DNA from: Clostridia bacterium
GTDB lineage: Bacteria > Bacillota > Clostridia > Christensenellales > Aristaeellaceae
Direction of reading: 5' to 3'
DNA: 32,396 bases
Assembly: GCA_017396845.1 (NCBI GenBank)
Contig: JAFQKQ010000122.1
Coordinates: 1 to 32,396 of the forward strand
Made by a program: the position numbers and the translations under genes. Of the stretch, positions 14,937 through 23,597 are shown piece after piece. The notes beneath the pieces were generated by a model. It ran no database searches. It was given only the letters and a program-made list of their open reading frames with translations, and had not been told where the DNA came from. Within the stretch, counting starts at the first letter, position 1; each line of letters begins with the position of its first letter.

Positions 14937-15959
14937 TTATCTTGCCGCGAGACTTAGGGAGCCTCGGAACATGACGCTTGACATGATGTAGCTTACTTCG
15001 CTCGGCGTATTCGGATAATCGATCAGGAAGAGTATGCGCTGAGCAAGTCTGCGCCCGATGGCATGCGTCTGAACATCGGTGGTGGTGATTTTTCCTGCTA
15101 CGCTTTCGAATTCCTGGCTGTTGTCAAAGCCGGTAAGCTCGAACCTCTCCGGAAGCAGGCGTTTGGTTTCGTTCAGATGATGCATAACGCACTGCGCCAC
15201 AAAGTCGCTGGCGCACACGAAGCCGTCCGGGATTTCGCTCATGTGATCGAGAAAATCGCCGATTTCCTCGCGGTAGCGGTTCATATTGATGGGTTTTACG
15301 AGGGAAAGGGCGGGATCGGGCTTGAAGCCGAGCGCCTGATGCGCACAGAGAAACCCCTGATACCGATCGGCATTTGTCTGCGCATAGTGCGGATCTCCGA
15401 TAAACCCCAGCCGTGTTCTCTTGGTCTCAAGCAGCCGCCTTGTGATTTCGCTCGTTGCGCTTAAGCCTTCCACCAGCACAAGATCTCCGTTCAGCCTTTG
15501 GAAGGGAACGCCCGGAACGGTGTCCAGAAATACCTTGGGCATGTTGAGCTGCGCAAGCTGCATAAGAAGCTTTTCGTCGTACACATTGAGTACAATGACG
15601 CCGGAAACGTTTTCGAAGGCCGCCGGCATGCGGTAATCGTCATGAGCGGCGCTCGGAAGGCAGGTATACATCAGATCCACATCGTGCCTGGCGAGCTCGA
15701 TTGCGATATTGTGGATGATGTTCATCCAGAATACGGACGATTCCATTCGCGCCACTGCTACGGAAACGCATTTTCTGTGCGGGTGCGGACTATGGGGTTC
15801 TCCTTGGGCTCTGTCGATGATGCCGGCTTCGCAGGCGCGGTCGAATATGCGCTTTCTAACCTCGTCCGACACGCCGGGGCGGTTGTTCAGCGCCTTCCAT
15901 ACGGTTGTCCGGGATACGCCCATCATGTCGGCAAGCTCCTGAATACGGATGTTGGCCAT
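14937..15959 (-). CDS. LacI-family transcriptional regulator
   Basis: A 340-residue repressor. Residues 1-50 form the LacI-type helix-turn-helix and hinge region (IRIQELADMMGVSRTTVWKALN, shown here in part, then RPGVSDEVRKRIFD). The rest is a periplasmic-binding-protein-like effector domain, for example GLSATSEITRRLLE, LGFIGDP and DGFVCASDFVAQ, ending near FRGSLSLAAR. The effector is probably a sugar or sugar phosphate. AGGAAAGGTG precedes ATG 15959 on the minus strand. It is the second gene of a minus-strand pair with the isomerase (47-base gap) and lies beside the divergent sugar-uptake cluster, which it most likely controls through the GAACCGGTTC palindrome. The neighbour relation supports this; it is not proven. 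Confidence 0.94.
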   Translation of the reverse strand: MANIRIQELADMMGVSRTTVWKALNNRPGVSDEVRKRIFDRACEAGIIDRAQGEPHSPHPHRKCVSVAVARMESSVFWMNIIHNIAIELARHDVDLMYTCLPSAAHDDYRMPAAFENVSGVIVLNVYDEKLLMQLAQLNMPKVFLDTVPGVPFQRLNGDLVLVEGLSATSEITRRLLETKRTRLGFIGDPHYAQTNADRYQGFLCAHQALGFKPDPALSLVKPINMNRYREEIGDFLDHMSEIPDGFVCASDFVAQCVMHHLNETKRLLPERFELTGFDNSQEFESVAGKITTTDVQTHAIGRRLAQRILFLIDYPNTPSEVSYIMSSVMFRGSLSLAAR

Positions 15960-16006
15960 ATTTCACCTTTCCTGCTGGCAAATGCGAGCGTTGAATTGCG
16001 TGTTTA

Positions 16007-16849
16007 TCAGACGAACTGACGGATGAACTTATGTGCGGCGCGAAGGGCGGAAAGGTTTTCTTCCATGCCTTCAAATTCATAGGAAACTACGCCTTCGTAA
16101 CCCGCGTTCCTGAGCGTCTCCAGGCAGATTCTGACCGGCACTGCGCCATGACCTGCAACCGTTCCGCGAAGGAAGGTGCCGTTTCTGGAGGTGAACCAGC
16201 CGTCGCCGGGATTGTCGGAGGTGGAGGGCTTTACGAGGAAATCCTTTACGTGTACGTGGAAGGCATATTTGGAAGCGATCGGAACGGCTCTTAAGGGATT
16301 GTCGTCCGCGCACAGGAAGTTGCCCATGTCGATCAGCCAGCCGTAGTTGGGATGGTTTACGGTGAGGATCAGCTCTTCAACGCGCTCTGCGTCCTGAAGA
16401 ATGTAGCCGTGGTTTTCGGTGCAGGTCTTAATGCCGAGGGTTGCGGCGTACTCGGTGACCTCGCGGATCATGGGAGCCATGATTTTCACGGCTTCGCGCC
16501 AGCTCATTCCCTCTTTGAGGCTCCAGCATGCATCGTGGCGAAGCACTTTCGCGCCCAGAATGGCGGCGATGTCGAGCTGCTTCTTTACGCGCTCCACTTC
16601 GTTTTCGCGGTTCAGGAAATCTGCGCCGATGGTGTATGCGGCGATGGGGAGGGAAAGAGAATCGGCGTAGGCGCGGATTTCTTTCGCCAGTGCTTCTACG
16701 GAATCCGCCTTCTGAACATCGGTCGAAAGATCGATAAATTCGATGGCGTCAAAGCCGATTTCCTTGGCGAGCTTCATGATGTCAAAGTAGTTAGCGCCCG
16801 TTGCGCGCATGTAGGGGGAAAAACTGTAGGAGGATACGCCAAGCTTCAT
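16007..16849 (-). CDS. Sugar phosphate isomerase/epimerase (TIM-barrel, AP-endonuclease-2-like fold)
   Basis: A 280-residue enzyme of the xylose-isomerase-like TIM-barrel superfamily. The predicted metal ligands are in place: Glu in TENHGY, Asp in WLIDMGN, His in HVHVKD and Glu in SYEFEG. Members isomerise or epimerise sugars, inositols and keto-sugars; the exact reaction cannot be read from sequence. ATG 16849 has AAAGGAG 9 bases upstream and gives the usual MKLGVSSYSF start; the GTG at 16873 is rejected. It is cotranscribed with the LacI gene from the promoter at 16994-17022 and probably processes the sugar brought in by the divergent transporters. Confidence 0.92.
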   Translation of the reverse strand: MKLGVSSYSFSPYMRATGANYFDIMKLAKEIGFDAIEFIDLSTDVQKADSVEALAKEIRAYADSLSLPIAAYTIGADFLNRENEVERVKKQLDIAAILGAKVLRHDACWSLKEGMSWREAVKIMAPMIREVTEYAATLGIKTCTENHGYILQDAERVEELILTVNHPNYGWLIDMGNFLCADDNPLRAVPIASKYAFHVHVKDFLVKPSTSDNPGDGWFTSRNGTFLRGTVAGHGAVPVRICLETLRNAGYEGVVSYEFEGMEENLSALRAAHKFIRQFV

Positions 16850-16884
16850 ATGAGATTGCTCCTTTCCATTCACATGTTCACTTA

Positions 16885-17046
16885 ATTATGTTTACATTTT
16901 CAGGCCAACAAGCGAATGCGGCGCTGCCTTTTGCGCATGCGCGGTGGTTAACGCGTAAAAAGCGCGGGGCAGAGGCTTTTTCGTGTTACTCTTATGATAA
17001 CTAAAATGTCGTCAATTGTCAATAGATAAAATTACATTATGTTTAC
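16885..17046. repeat. Paired 11-bp direct repeat in the divergent control region
   Basis: ATTATGTTTAC occurs at 16885-16895 and again at 17036-17046, on either side of the minus-strand promoter. Both lie in small imperfect dyads (ATGT..ACAT and ACAT-T-ATGT). They may be sites for a regulator, but the evidence is only the repeat and its position. Confidence 0.35.
16994..17022 (-). promoter_or_regulatory. Promoter of the isomerase-LacI operon
   Basis: On the minus strand TTGACA (17022-17017), a 17-base spacer and TATCAT (16999-16994). Transcription would start near 16987, giving a leader of about 138 bases that carries one ATTATGTTTAC copy. Confidence 0.75.
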
Positions 17047-17169
17047 TACCGCCCGGGCGATTTTCGAACAATTATGACGTAAAAAGTTGCAATGCTGAAC
17101 AAAAGTCATATAAACGGGAAGGATGTGCCTCATTTTTTGAAAGAATTTTATGAATTATGAAAAATCCTA

Positions 17170-17197
17170 TTGACAAACAGGCGTATGCTGATATAAT
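17170..17197 (+). promoter_or_regulatory. Promoter of the sugar capture and uptake operon
   Basis: TTGACA (17170-17175), a 16-base spacer and TATAAT (17192-17197). Both boxes are perfect. Transcription would start near 17204, about 95 bases before the first start codon. Confidence 0.88.
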
Positions 17198-17248
17198 AAA
17201 GTTACTCAGAGAAGTTACGAATTTAGATAACATTCCGATAAGGCATGT

Positions 17249-17258
17249 GAACCGGTTC
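17249..17258. promoter_or_regulatory. Candidate LacI-family operator
   Basis: GAACCGGTTC is a perfect 10-bp palindrome with a central CG, the hallmark of LacI-family operators. It lies about 45 bases downstream of the predicted transcription start and before the ribosome site, where a bound repressor could block elongation. A LacI gene is about 1.3 kb away on the other side. Binding by that protein is inferred. Confidence 0.6.
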
Positions 17259-17297
17259 GTCTGAGAGGTTAACAAATTAAAGGAGGAAACGTGAACT

Positions 17298-18713
17298 ATG
17301 AAGAGACTGTTGACCTTGGTACTGGCAGTTGCCATGCTGCTGACCCTGGCGCCCGCAGCGTTCGCGCTCAATGAGAACGGCTATGATCTGCAGGGCAACA
17401 CTGTAATCATCCGCCTGTGGGATAACGTAAATCCCTATGCCGAGGATGTTACCGACGTTGACAAGGCCGAGTGGCTGCCCCGCTACGAAGCAATCAAGGA
17501 AGCTTATAACTGCGAATTCGAGTTCTATACCTCCACTTCCGAGTGGGATGATATGCCTGCTGAGTGGATTATGTCCGTATCCGGCGGAACTCCCGCCTGG
17601 CACGTAACCAACAACCTGTCCTCCATGTGGGCGATGAACCTGGCTGCCAACGGCGCGCTGGCCGACATCTCTGCCGGTCTTGCCGAGCTCGACATGCCCC
17701 AGCTGTTCAAGGATGCCGGCATGGTAGGCGACGCCCGCTACGGCTTCATCACCGGTTATCCGGGACCGGAAGGCCTCGTATTCAACCGCCAGATGATCCT
17801 CGACGCCGGCATGGAATATGATCCCGGCGAGATGTTCGCCATGGGCAAGTGGGATTACGAATCCTTCTACGCTTACATGGTAGAGCTTCAGAGCAAGCTC
17901 CCCGAAGGCCACTACGCCTTCTTCATCGATCCCAACTACTGGGGAATCTTCGCGCCTCCGGCCAACGGCGGACAGATGGCGGTACATTCCGACTTCACCA
18001 TCGGCCTGACCAGCGACGAGTACATCGAGACCTTCGAGCTTCTTGAGAAGCTGATCGCTGCCGGCTGCTGCCGTCCCGCGAACGTAACCGATTCCGGCGA
18101 TCCCGACTACTGGGGAACCCCGGCTGCCACCTTCGACGTAGGCGTTGAGGTTGCCATGACCCACCGTGCCGGCTGGCAGATGGGCGGCCTGAACTCTAAC
18201 GGTCTCGATTGGGGCTACGTACCCTATCCGTGGGGCAGCGGCACCACTCTGGCTGTTGAAGGCGACTACACCAGCCTCCAGAACTACTACGGCACCTACT
18301 ACGATCTGGGCCTCACCGGCGCAGTTCTTGAGGGCATCGAAGTTGCATACCCCGGCATGGAAGCCGAGTATGTTGAGAAGGCTCTCGTTAACCTGATCTA
18401 CGACCTGCTCTGGACCGAGGAAGCGAAGGCCGAAATCGCTGCCATGGCGAGCGAAGACTTCGTACTCGAGCCCGAAAGCCAGTTCGCCGACGAGCTGTCT
18501 GCCGAGCTCCACACCTGGGTAAAGATGCACACCAAGTTCAACCCCATCGCCAACCTGCAGAATGCCGGCCTCGGCAACAGCTACGGCGGAGAGGTAACGC
18601 TCTATGGTCTTACCCGCAAGCCCTTTGACGATGGAACTTCCGTACGCTCCACCTTCGAGGCGGCCGTTCCTGAGATCGAAGCCAGCTTCCGCGATGCAGG
18701 CTATATCGACTAA
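17298..18713 (+). CDS. Extracellular sugar-binding protein (family 1 solute-binding)
   Basis: A 471-residue exported binding protein for a CUT1-type ABC importer. Residues 1-23 are a signal peptide with an AFA cleavage site. There is no lipobox cysteine, unusual for a Gram-positive-type cell, so it may be released or held by another part. The mature protein is acidic and rich in aromatic residues (Trp and Tyr clusters such as DPDYWGTP and LQNYYGTYYDLG), as in oligosaccharide-binding proteins. AAGGAGG (17280-17286) precedes ATG 17298. Codon use is strongly biased (AAC, CTG, GTA), suggesting high expression. A stable hairpin follows, before the next gene. Which of the two permease pairs it serves is not clear. 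Confidence 0.88.
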   Translation: MKRLLTLVLAVAMLLTLAPAAFALNENGYDLQGNTVIIRLWDNVNPYAEDVTDVDKAEWLPRYEAIKEAYNCEFEFYTSTSEWDDMPAEWIMSVSGGTPAWHVTNNLSSMWAMNLAANGALADISAGLAELDMPQLFKDAGMVGDARYGFITGYPGPEGLVFNRQMILDAGMEYDPGEMFAMGKWDYESFYAYMVELQSKLPEGHYAFFIDPNYWGIFAPPANGGQMAVHSDFTIGLTSDEYIETFELLEKLIAAGCCRPANVTDSGDPDYWGTPAATFDVGVEVAMTHRAGWQMGGLNSNGLDWGYVPYPWGSGTTLAVEGDYTSLQNYYGTYYDLGLTGAVLEGIEVAYPGMEAEYVEKALVNLIYDLLWTEEAKAEIAAMASEDFVLEPESQFADELSAELHTWVKMHTKFNPIANLQNAGLGNSYGGEVTLYGLTRKPFDDGTSVRSTFEAAVPEIEASFRDAGYID

Positions 18714-18736
18714 TTCCTACGCGCACCTGAATATAC

Positions 18737-18764
18737 CGCGAGACGCCGTAAAAGGCGTCTCGCG
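18737..18764 (+). promoter_or_regulatory. Intercistronic hairpin after the first binding-protein gene
   Basis: A perfect 11-base stem (CGCGAGACGCC, 18737-18747, with 18754-18764) encloses GTAAAA. No T run follows, so it is probably not a full terminator. Such hairpins after binding-protein genes protect the upstream mRNA and lower downstream expression, which would fit the need for excess binding protein. Confidence 0.7.
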
Positions 18765-18813
18765 TAGCATGTTTTATGGATAACAATATTTCAATCGAAA
18801 GACGGGGGACGAG

Positions 18814-21681
18814 ATGGCGAAACGCTGGATAGTATTCATCATTGCTTTGCTGGTATTGGCGGCGGCGCCCGTGCTGGCAGAGGGTTATGAAGCGTACAGT
18901 ATACAGCATGCTTCAGCGCCGTACGCCAAGGGGGATATCGTAATTCAGGCATCTGAGTTCACATCTTCCGACATGAAGGATGCGTCCGTCTTGGAAGACG
19001 GAACGCTTCTGACGGGAGAAACGGGATATGTGGAGTATGCCTTTGAAGTACCGGAAGATGCGCTTTACACGATCACCTTCCGCTATTTTCCCGGCGAAGG
19101 AAGCGGCGGAGACATTTTAAGAGCCATATACATCAACGGTCAGCTGCCCTTTGAAGAAGCGGCGGAGCTGACGTTTTCGCGTATGTGGAACGATTCCAAC
19201 AGGAATTACAAGCAGGCGAAGGGAAATCAGCCCTTCCCCTCTCAGGTTCAGACGCCCGAATGGCGTGATTACACTCTGAGTGATTCGCAGGGCTATATTG
19301 CCGGCGATTTCAGCTTTTTCCTTCCTGCGGGCGCAAACACGCTTCGCATTCAATCATTGAACGAGGGTCTGATTTTGGACACGATCACTCTTTCCGCGCC
19401 CAAAGAGATCCCCACCTACGAAGATTATATTACTTCTCTTCTTGAAAAAGGAGCGAAGTATTCCGATATGGAAGCGGTGAAATATCAGGCGGAGGACGCG
19501 GCGCTGAAGTCCGGCCCCAGCTTCTATCCTGTAAACGACCGCACGTCGCCCAAGAGCGAACCGTATCATCCGTCCAATATTGTGCTGAACTGTATTGGAG
19601 ACACCGCGTGGAACGAACCGGGCGAATGGATCGCCTGGGACGTAGAAGCGCCGGAAGACGGGCTCTACCGCGTCGTCCTCCGCTTTAAGCAGAGCGATCT
19701 TCGCGGATTGTACGCGACGAGAAAGTTCACCATCGACGGCGCCGTTCCCTTCAAAGAGGCGGCCGACCTGAGATTCTACCACAGCGGCAAGTTCCAGGTG
19801 GAGCCGCTCAGGAGCAGCCGCACGGATCCGACCGATAAAAAGGAAGAAACGGTCGAATTCTGGTTCTACATGGAAAAGGGCACGCACAGAATTTCGCTCG
19901 AAGTAACCCTGGGTGAAATCGGCGCGATTCTTAAGGATATTGACGAGCAGACCGCGCTCCTCAATAACCTGTACCGTCAGGTAATTGCAATTACCGGTAC
20001 GCAGCCCGATACCTACCAGAGCTACCAGCTGTTTACCCGTGTTCCCGAGCTTAAGCAGAGCATTACGGACAGAAAGGCCGATGTAGAGGATATTCTCGAG
20101 CGCCTGACCGCGCTGACCGGCTCCGGCAGCGAGCGCACGGCTGCGCTTACCCGCCTTCTTTCCATGATGGACGAACTGATCGAATCTGAGGATCAGTGGC
20201 CCAAGCGCCTCTCCGCATTCAAAGAGTGCATTACCGCCATGGGTAAGGCCGTGCTCGATTTCAAGGATCAGCCGATGAAGATTGACTACATTCTTCTGGT
20301 TGGTCAGGAAGAGCTCGACATCCGTCCCGACGGCAATTTCTTTGAGCGCATCTGGCACATGATCCGCGCGTTCTTCGGAAGCTTCTTTAACGATTACAAC
20401 GTAGGCGACAGCGCCATCGACAGCTCCGCCAAGGAGATCGACGTATGGCTCTCCACCGGCCGCGACCAGTTCGAGGTCATTCGCCGCCTGATCAACGAGA
20501 GCTTCGAAGACCAGACGGGCATTAAGGTCAACCTGCGCCTGATCAACGCGGACGTGCTTCTGCCCTCTACCTTCACCGGAAACGGTCCGGACGTTGCAAT
20601 TCAGATCGGCAACACCGCGCCTGTCAACTTTGCCTTCCGCGGCGCGGCGCTCGATCTTAAGCAATTCAGCGATTACGAAAAAGTAATCAAGAACTTCCTG
20701 CCGGCGGCAATGGAGTCGTTCTATTATGAAGGCGGCTGCTACGCGCTTCCCGATCAGATGAGCTTCCCGGTACTGTTCTACAGAACGGACATTCTGAACG
20801 AACTCAATCTGAAGGTTCCCGAGACCTGGGAGGATCTGGTCGCGATGATTCCCGAGCTTCAGAGATACAACATGGAGCTCTACCTCGACACCAACCCGCC
20901 CGCCACCATGGGCGCAAGCCTCTCGATGGGTTCCTCCGTTCCGATCAACACCGTATTCCTCTCCAGGCTCTATCAGACCGGAGGCAACCTGTACTCGGAA
21001 GACGGAACCGAATGCCTGCTCAACGAAGAAGCGGCAAATACCGCATTTAAGTGGTGGACGCAGTTCTACACGCAGCACGGCTTCCCGCGCGATATTGACT
21101 TTGTCACGCGCTTCCGCCTGGGCGAAGTTCCCATCGGCGTAGTCGACCTTTCCACCTATACCCGCCTTGCCGTATCCGCGCCTGAAATTCGCGGCGTATG
21201 GGGCATCGCACAGGTGCCGGGTTCCCGCGCGGCAGACGGCTCCGTCGTTCGTTCCACGCCCTGCGTGACCGGCGGCGCGATGATCATCAAGAACGCGGTT
21301 GAACTCAACGATACGAAGGAAGAAAGCTGGGAGTTCATCAAGTGGTGGACCAGCGGCGACACCCAGACCCGCTACGCGCTTGAAATGGAAGCGGTTCTCG
21401 GTCAGGCCGGCAGATACCTGGTTGCCAACCTCGATTCATTCGAGACGGTTGAATGGCCGCTTGAAACCAAGCAGGTTTTGAACGACGCGCTTACCACCCT
21501 TCGCGGAATTCCGCAGATCCCCGGCGGATACATCACCGGACGCTACCTGAACAACGCGTTCGTGACCGTTATCACCAATTACGAGAACGCAGCCGATACC
21601 CTGTACGAAAGCGTCGAACTGATCAACGAAGAAATCGACGCCAAGCGCAAGGAATTCGGACTGGACGAAATTAAAGAGTAG
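18814..21681 (+). CDS. Fusion of two carbohydrate-binding-like modules with a solute-binding domain
   Basis: A 955-residue exported protein. Residues 1-22 are a signal peptide (PVLA cleavage). Two related beta-sandwich modules follow at about 38-193 and 220-373; each has GYVEYAFEVPEDALY or EWIAWDVEAPEDGLY, an I-N/D-G turn with PF, and a late AGANTLRI or KGTHRISL strand, as in CBM6/CBM35-type modules. A helical spacer (about 375-535) leads to a family 1 solute-binding domain (about 541-945; GPDVAIQIGN, RGAALDLKQF, MIPELQRYNMELY). The layout suggests a binding protein that docks on a glycan while delivering oligosaccharide to the permeases. No lipobox cysteine is seen. The ribosome site is GGGGGAC. 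It is the first gene after the hairpin and is followed 17 bases later by permease genes. Ligand unknown. Confidence 0.87.
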   Translation: MAKRWIVFIIALLVLAAAPVLAEGYEAYSIQHASAPYAKGDIVIQASEFTSSDMKDASVLEDGTLLTGETGYVEYAFEVPEDALYTITFRYFPGEGSGGDILRAIYINGQLPFEEAAELTFSRMWNDSNRNYKQAKGNQPFPSQVQTPEWRDYTLSDSQGYIAGDFSFFLPAGANTLRIQSLNEGLILDTITLSAPKEIPTYEDYITSLLEKGAKYSDMEAVKYQAEDAALKSGPSFYPVNDRTSPKSEPYHPSNIVLNCIGDTAWNEPGEWIAWDVEAPEDGLYRVVLRFKQSDLRGLYATRKFTIDGAVPFKEAADLRFYHSGKFQVEPLRSSRTDPTDKKEETVEFWFYMEKGTHRISLEVTLGEIGAILKDIDEQTALLNNLYRQVIAITGTQPDTYQSYQLFTRVPELKQSITDRKADVEDILERLTALTGSGSERTAALTRLLSMMDELIESEDQWPKRLSAFKECITAMGKAVLDFKDQPMKIDYILLVGQEELDIRPDGNFFERIWHMIRAFFGSFFNDYNVGDSAIDSSAKEIDVWLSTGRDQFEVIRRLINESFEDQTGIKVNLRLINADVLLPSTFTGNGPDVAIQIGNTAPVNFAFRGAALDLKQFSDYEKVIKNFLPAAMESFYYEGGCYALPDQMSFPVLFYRTDILNELNLKVPETWEDLVAMIPELQRYNMELYLDTNPPATMGASLSMGSSVPINTVFLSRLYQTGGNLYSEDGTECLLNEEAANTAFKWWTQFYTQHGFPRDIDFVTRFRLGEVPIGVVDLSTYTRLAVSAPEIRGVWGIAQVPGSRAADGSVVRSTPCVTGGAMIIKNAVELNDTKEESWEFIKWWTSGDTQTRYALEMEAVLGQAGRYLVANLDSFETVEWPLETKQVLNDALTTLRGIPQIPGGYITGRYLNNAFVTVITNYENAADTLYESVELINEEIDAKRKEFGLDEIKE

Positions 21682-21698
21682 AGGAGGGAGAGGCGAAA

Positions 21699-22631
21699 AT
21701 GGCAAAGAAGGCAAAACCGGAACACTATATTTCGAAGTTCGAATATGGCCTTAAGCAGGCGAAGCGCTATCGTCTTTTGTACGTTATGCTCCTTCCCTAC
21801 ATGCTCTGCTTTACCGCGTTCACCATCATCCCGGTAGTAGTTTCGATCTTCTTCAGCTTTACGCAGTTCAACGTACTGCAGCCGCCGGAGTTGATCGGCT
21901 TTGAGAACTACATTCGTCTGTTCCTGGACGACCCGATCTTCCTGAAGTCCGTAAAGAACACGCTGCTCCTCGCCGTCATCATCGGCCCCTTCGGCTATCT
22001 GTTCTCCTTCCTGATGGCATGGCTTCTGTGCGAGCTTCCGCCGAAACTGCGCACGGTTCTTACGGTTATCTTCTACGCGCCTTCCATCTCCGGAAACGCC
22101 TACGTAATCTTTACTCAGCTGTTTTCCGGCGACGCGTACGGCTTCGTCAACTCCCGCCTTCTGAATCTGGGCATCATCACCGAGCCCATTTTGTGGCTGA
22201 GAGATGAAAAGTACATGATGCTGATCGTCATACTCGTATCCATCTGGATGAGCCTTGGCGTAGGCTTCCTGTCCTTCATCGCAGGTCTTCAGGGCGTTGA
22301 CCGCGCGCAGTACGAAGCGGCCGAAGTCGACGGCGTTAAGAACCGCTGGCAGGAGCTTTGGTACATCACGCTTCCCAACATGATTCCGCAGCTGCTCTTC
22401 GGCGCGGTCATGGCGGTTACGAACGCTTTGGCGGTAGCGGATGTAACGGTAGCCCTGAACGGCTTCCCGTCCACGAACTACGCGACGCATACCATCATCA
22501 ACCATTTGAACGATTACGGAATCATACGTCTGGAAATGGGCTATGCCTGTTCAATAGCCGTTTTGCTGTTCTTCATGATGCTCTTCATCAACAAGGCGGT
22601 ACAGCGTATGTTAGAAAAGGTGGGCACGTAA
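21699..22631 (+). CDS. Sugar ABC transporter permease, MalF-type (pair A)
   Basis: A 310-residue integral membrane protein with six predicted helices. The EAA loop that contacts the ATPase is present as YEAAEVDGVKNRWQELWYIT. It belongs to the CUT1 branch of the binding-protein-dependent permeases. AGGAGGGAGAGG precedes ATG 21699. It directly abuts the next permease gene (stop, then ATG) and follows the CBM-like/binding-protein fusion by 17 bases, so that fusion is its most likely binding partner. No ATPase gene lies in the cluster. Confidence 0.94.
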   Translation: MAKKAKPEHYISKFEYGLKQAKRYRLLYVMLLPYMLCFTAFTIIPVVVSIFFSFTQFNVLQPPELIGFENYIRLFLDDPIFLKSVKNTLLLAVIIGPFGYLFSFLMAWLLCELPPKLRTVLTVIFYAPSISGNAYVIFTQLFSGDAYGFVNSRLLNLGIITEPILWLRDEKYMMLIVILVSIWMSLGVGFLSFIAGLQGVDRAQYEAAEVDGVKNRWQELWYITLPNMIPQLLFGAVMAVTNALAVADVTVALNGFPSTNYATHTIINHLNDYGIIRLEMGYACSIAVLLFFMMLFINKAVQRMLEKVGT

Positions 22632-23585
22632 ATGAAAAAGCAGAAGCTCACGAAGAATCAGAAAAAGATGCAGCGCCTTCAGAAGCAGGCGCTCAAGGGA
22701 CAGAAAAAGATTTATCATTCCAAGTTTGCAAGAATGATGACCAACAGCCGCTCCAACCGCTCCTTAAGCGGAAGCATCGTGCTTCTGGCGTGCCTGTTTG
22801 CACTGTCTCTGGTTATGCTCTTCCCGGTTGTATTCATGATCTCAAATGCATTCAAGCCCATCAACGAGCTGTTCATTTTCCCGCCGAAGCTGTTTGTTAT
22901 TCAGCCTACGCTGGACAACTTCCATGACCTGAATGAACTCCTCGCCGATTCGCTGGTGCCGTTCTCAAGGTACATCTTCAATACGCTCTTTATCGTTATC
23001 TTCGGCGCTATCGGGCACATCGTTCTGGCTTCCATGGCGGCATTCCCGCTTTCGAAGTTCAAGTTCCCCGGCAGCAAGCTGATGAGTGAAATGGTTGTCA
23101 TGTCGCTTATGTTCTCCAGCGCGGTTACCGCGGTTCCGAACTATGTGATCATGAGCTATCTGGGCCTGGTAGACAGCTACTGGTCCGTGATTCTGCCCGC
23201 GCTTTCGATGTCTCTGGGTCTGTTCCTGATGAAGAACTTCATGGAGCAGGTTCCCACTGCCTTGATTGACGCGGCCTCCATCGATGGAGCGAACTACTTT
23301 ACCATGCTGTGGAGGATCATCATGCCGGCGGTTAAGCCCGCATGGATTACGCTGTTCATTGTGTCGTTCCAGTCCCTTTGGGGAGCGACCGGTGCGAACT
23401 TCATCTACACGGAGAACATCAAGCCCCTGCCCGCCATGCTTTCTCAGCTGACCGGCTCCGGCGTTGCGAGAACGGGCGTTGTTGCCGCGACCTCGCTGCT
23501 CATGTTCATCGTGCCTGTAATCCTGTTTGTGATTTCACAGTCCAACGTACTGGAGACCATGGCGACCTCCGGTATTAAAGAGTGA
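22632..23585 (+). CDS. Sugar ABC transporter permease, MalG-type (pair A)
   Basis: A 317-residue membrane protein. A long, very basic N-terminal tail (about 45 residues, rich in Lys, Gln and Arg) precedes six predicted helices. The EAA loop reads IDAASIDGANYFTMLWRIIM. It pairs with the MalF-type protein encoded immediately upstream with no spacer. The ribosome site AGGTGGG lies inside the end of that gene. The ending MATSGIKE is shorter than the usual GAVKG-type C-terminus. Confidence 0.94.
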   Translation: MKKQKLTKNQKKMQRLQKQALKGQKKIYHSKFARMMTNSRSNRSLSGSIVLLACLFALSLVMLFPVVFMISNAFKPINELFIFPPKLFVIQPTLDNFHDLNELLADSLVPFSRYIFNTLFIVIFGAIGHIVLASMAAFPLSKFKFPGSKLMSEMVVMSLMFSSAVTAVPNYVIMSYLGLVDSYWSVILPALSMSLGLFLMKNFMEQVPTALIDAASIDGANYFTMLWRIIMPAVKPAWITLFIVSFQSLWGATGANFIYTENIKPLPAMLSQLTGSGVARTGVVAATSLLMFIVPVILFVISQSNVLETMATSGIKE

Positions 23586-23597
23586 GGAGGGTGAATC

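Noticed and set aside
17277-18530. 417-residue open frame antisense to the first binding protein
   Set aside because: It arises from the biased codon use of the plus-strand gene; Gly/Val-rich with no family features.
19354-21078. 574-residue open frame antisense to the CBM-like/binding-protein fusion
   Set aside because: The plus-strand gene is a clear family member; the antisense frame has no recognisable domain or start signal.
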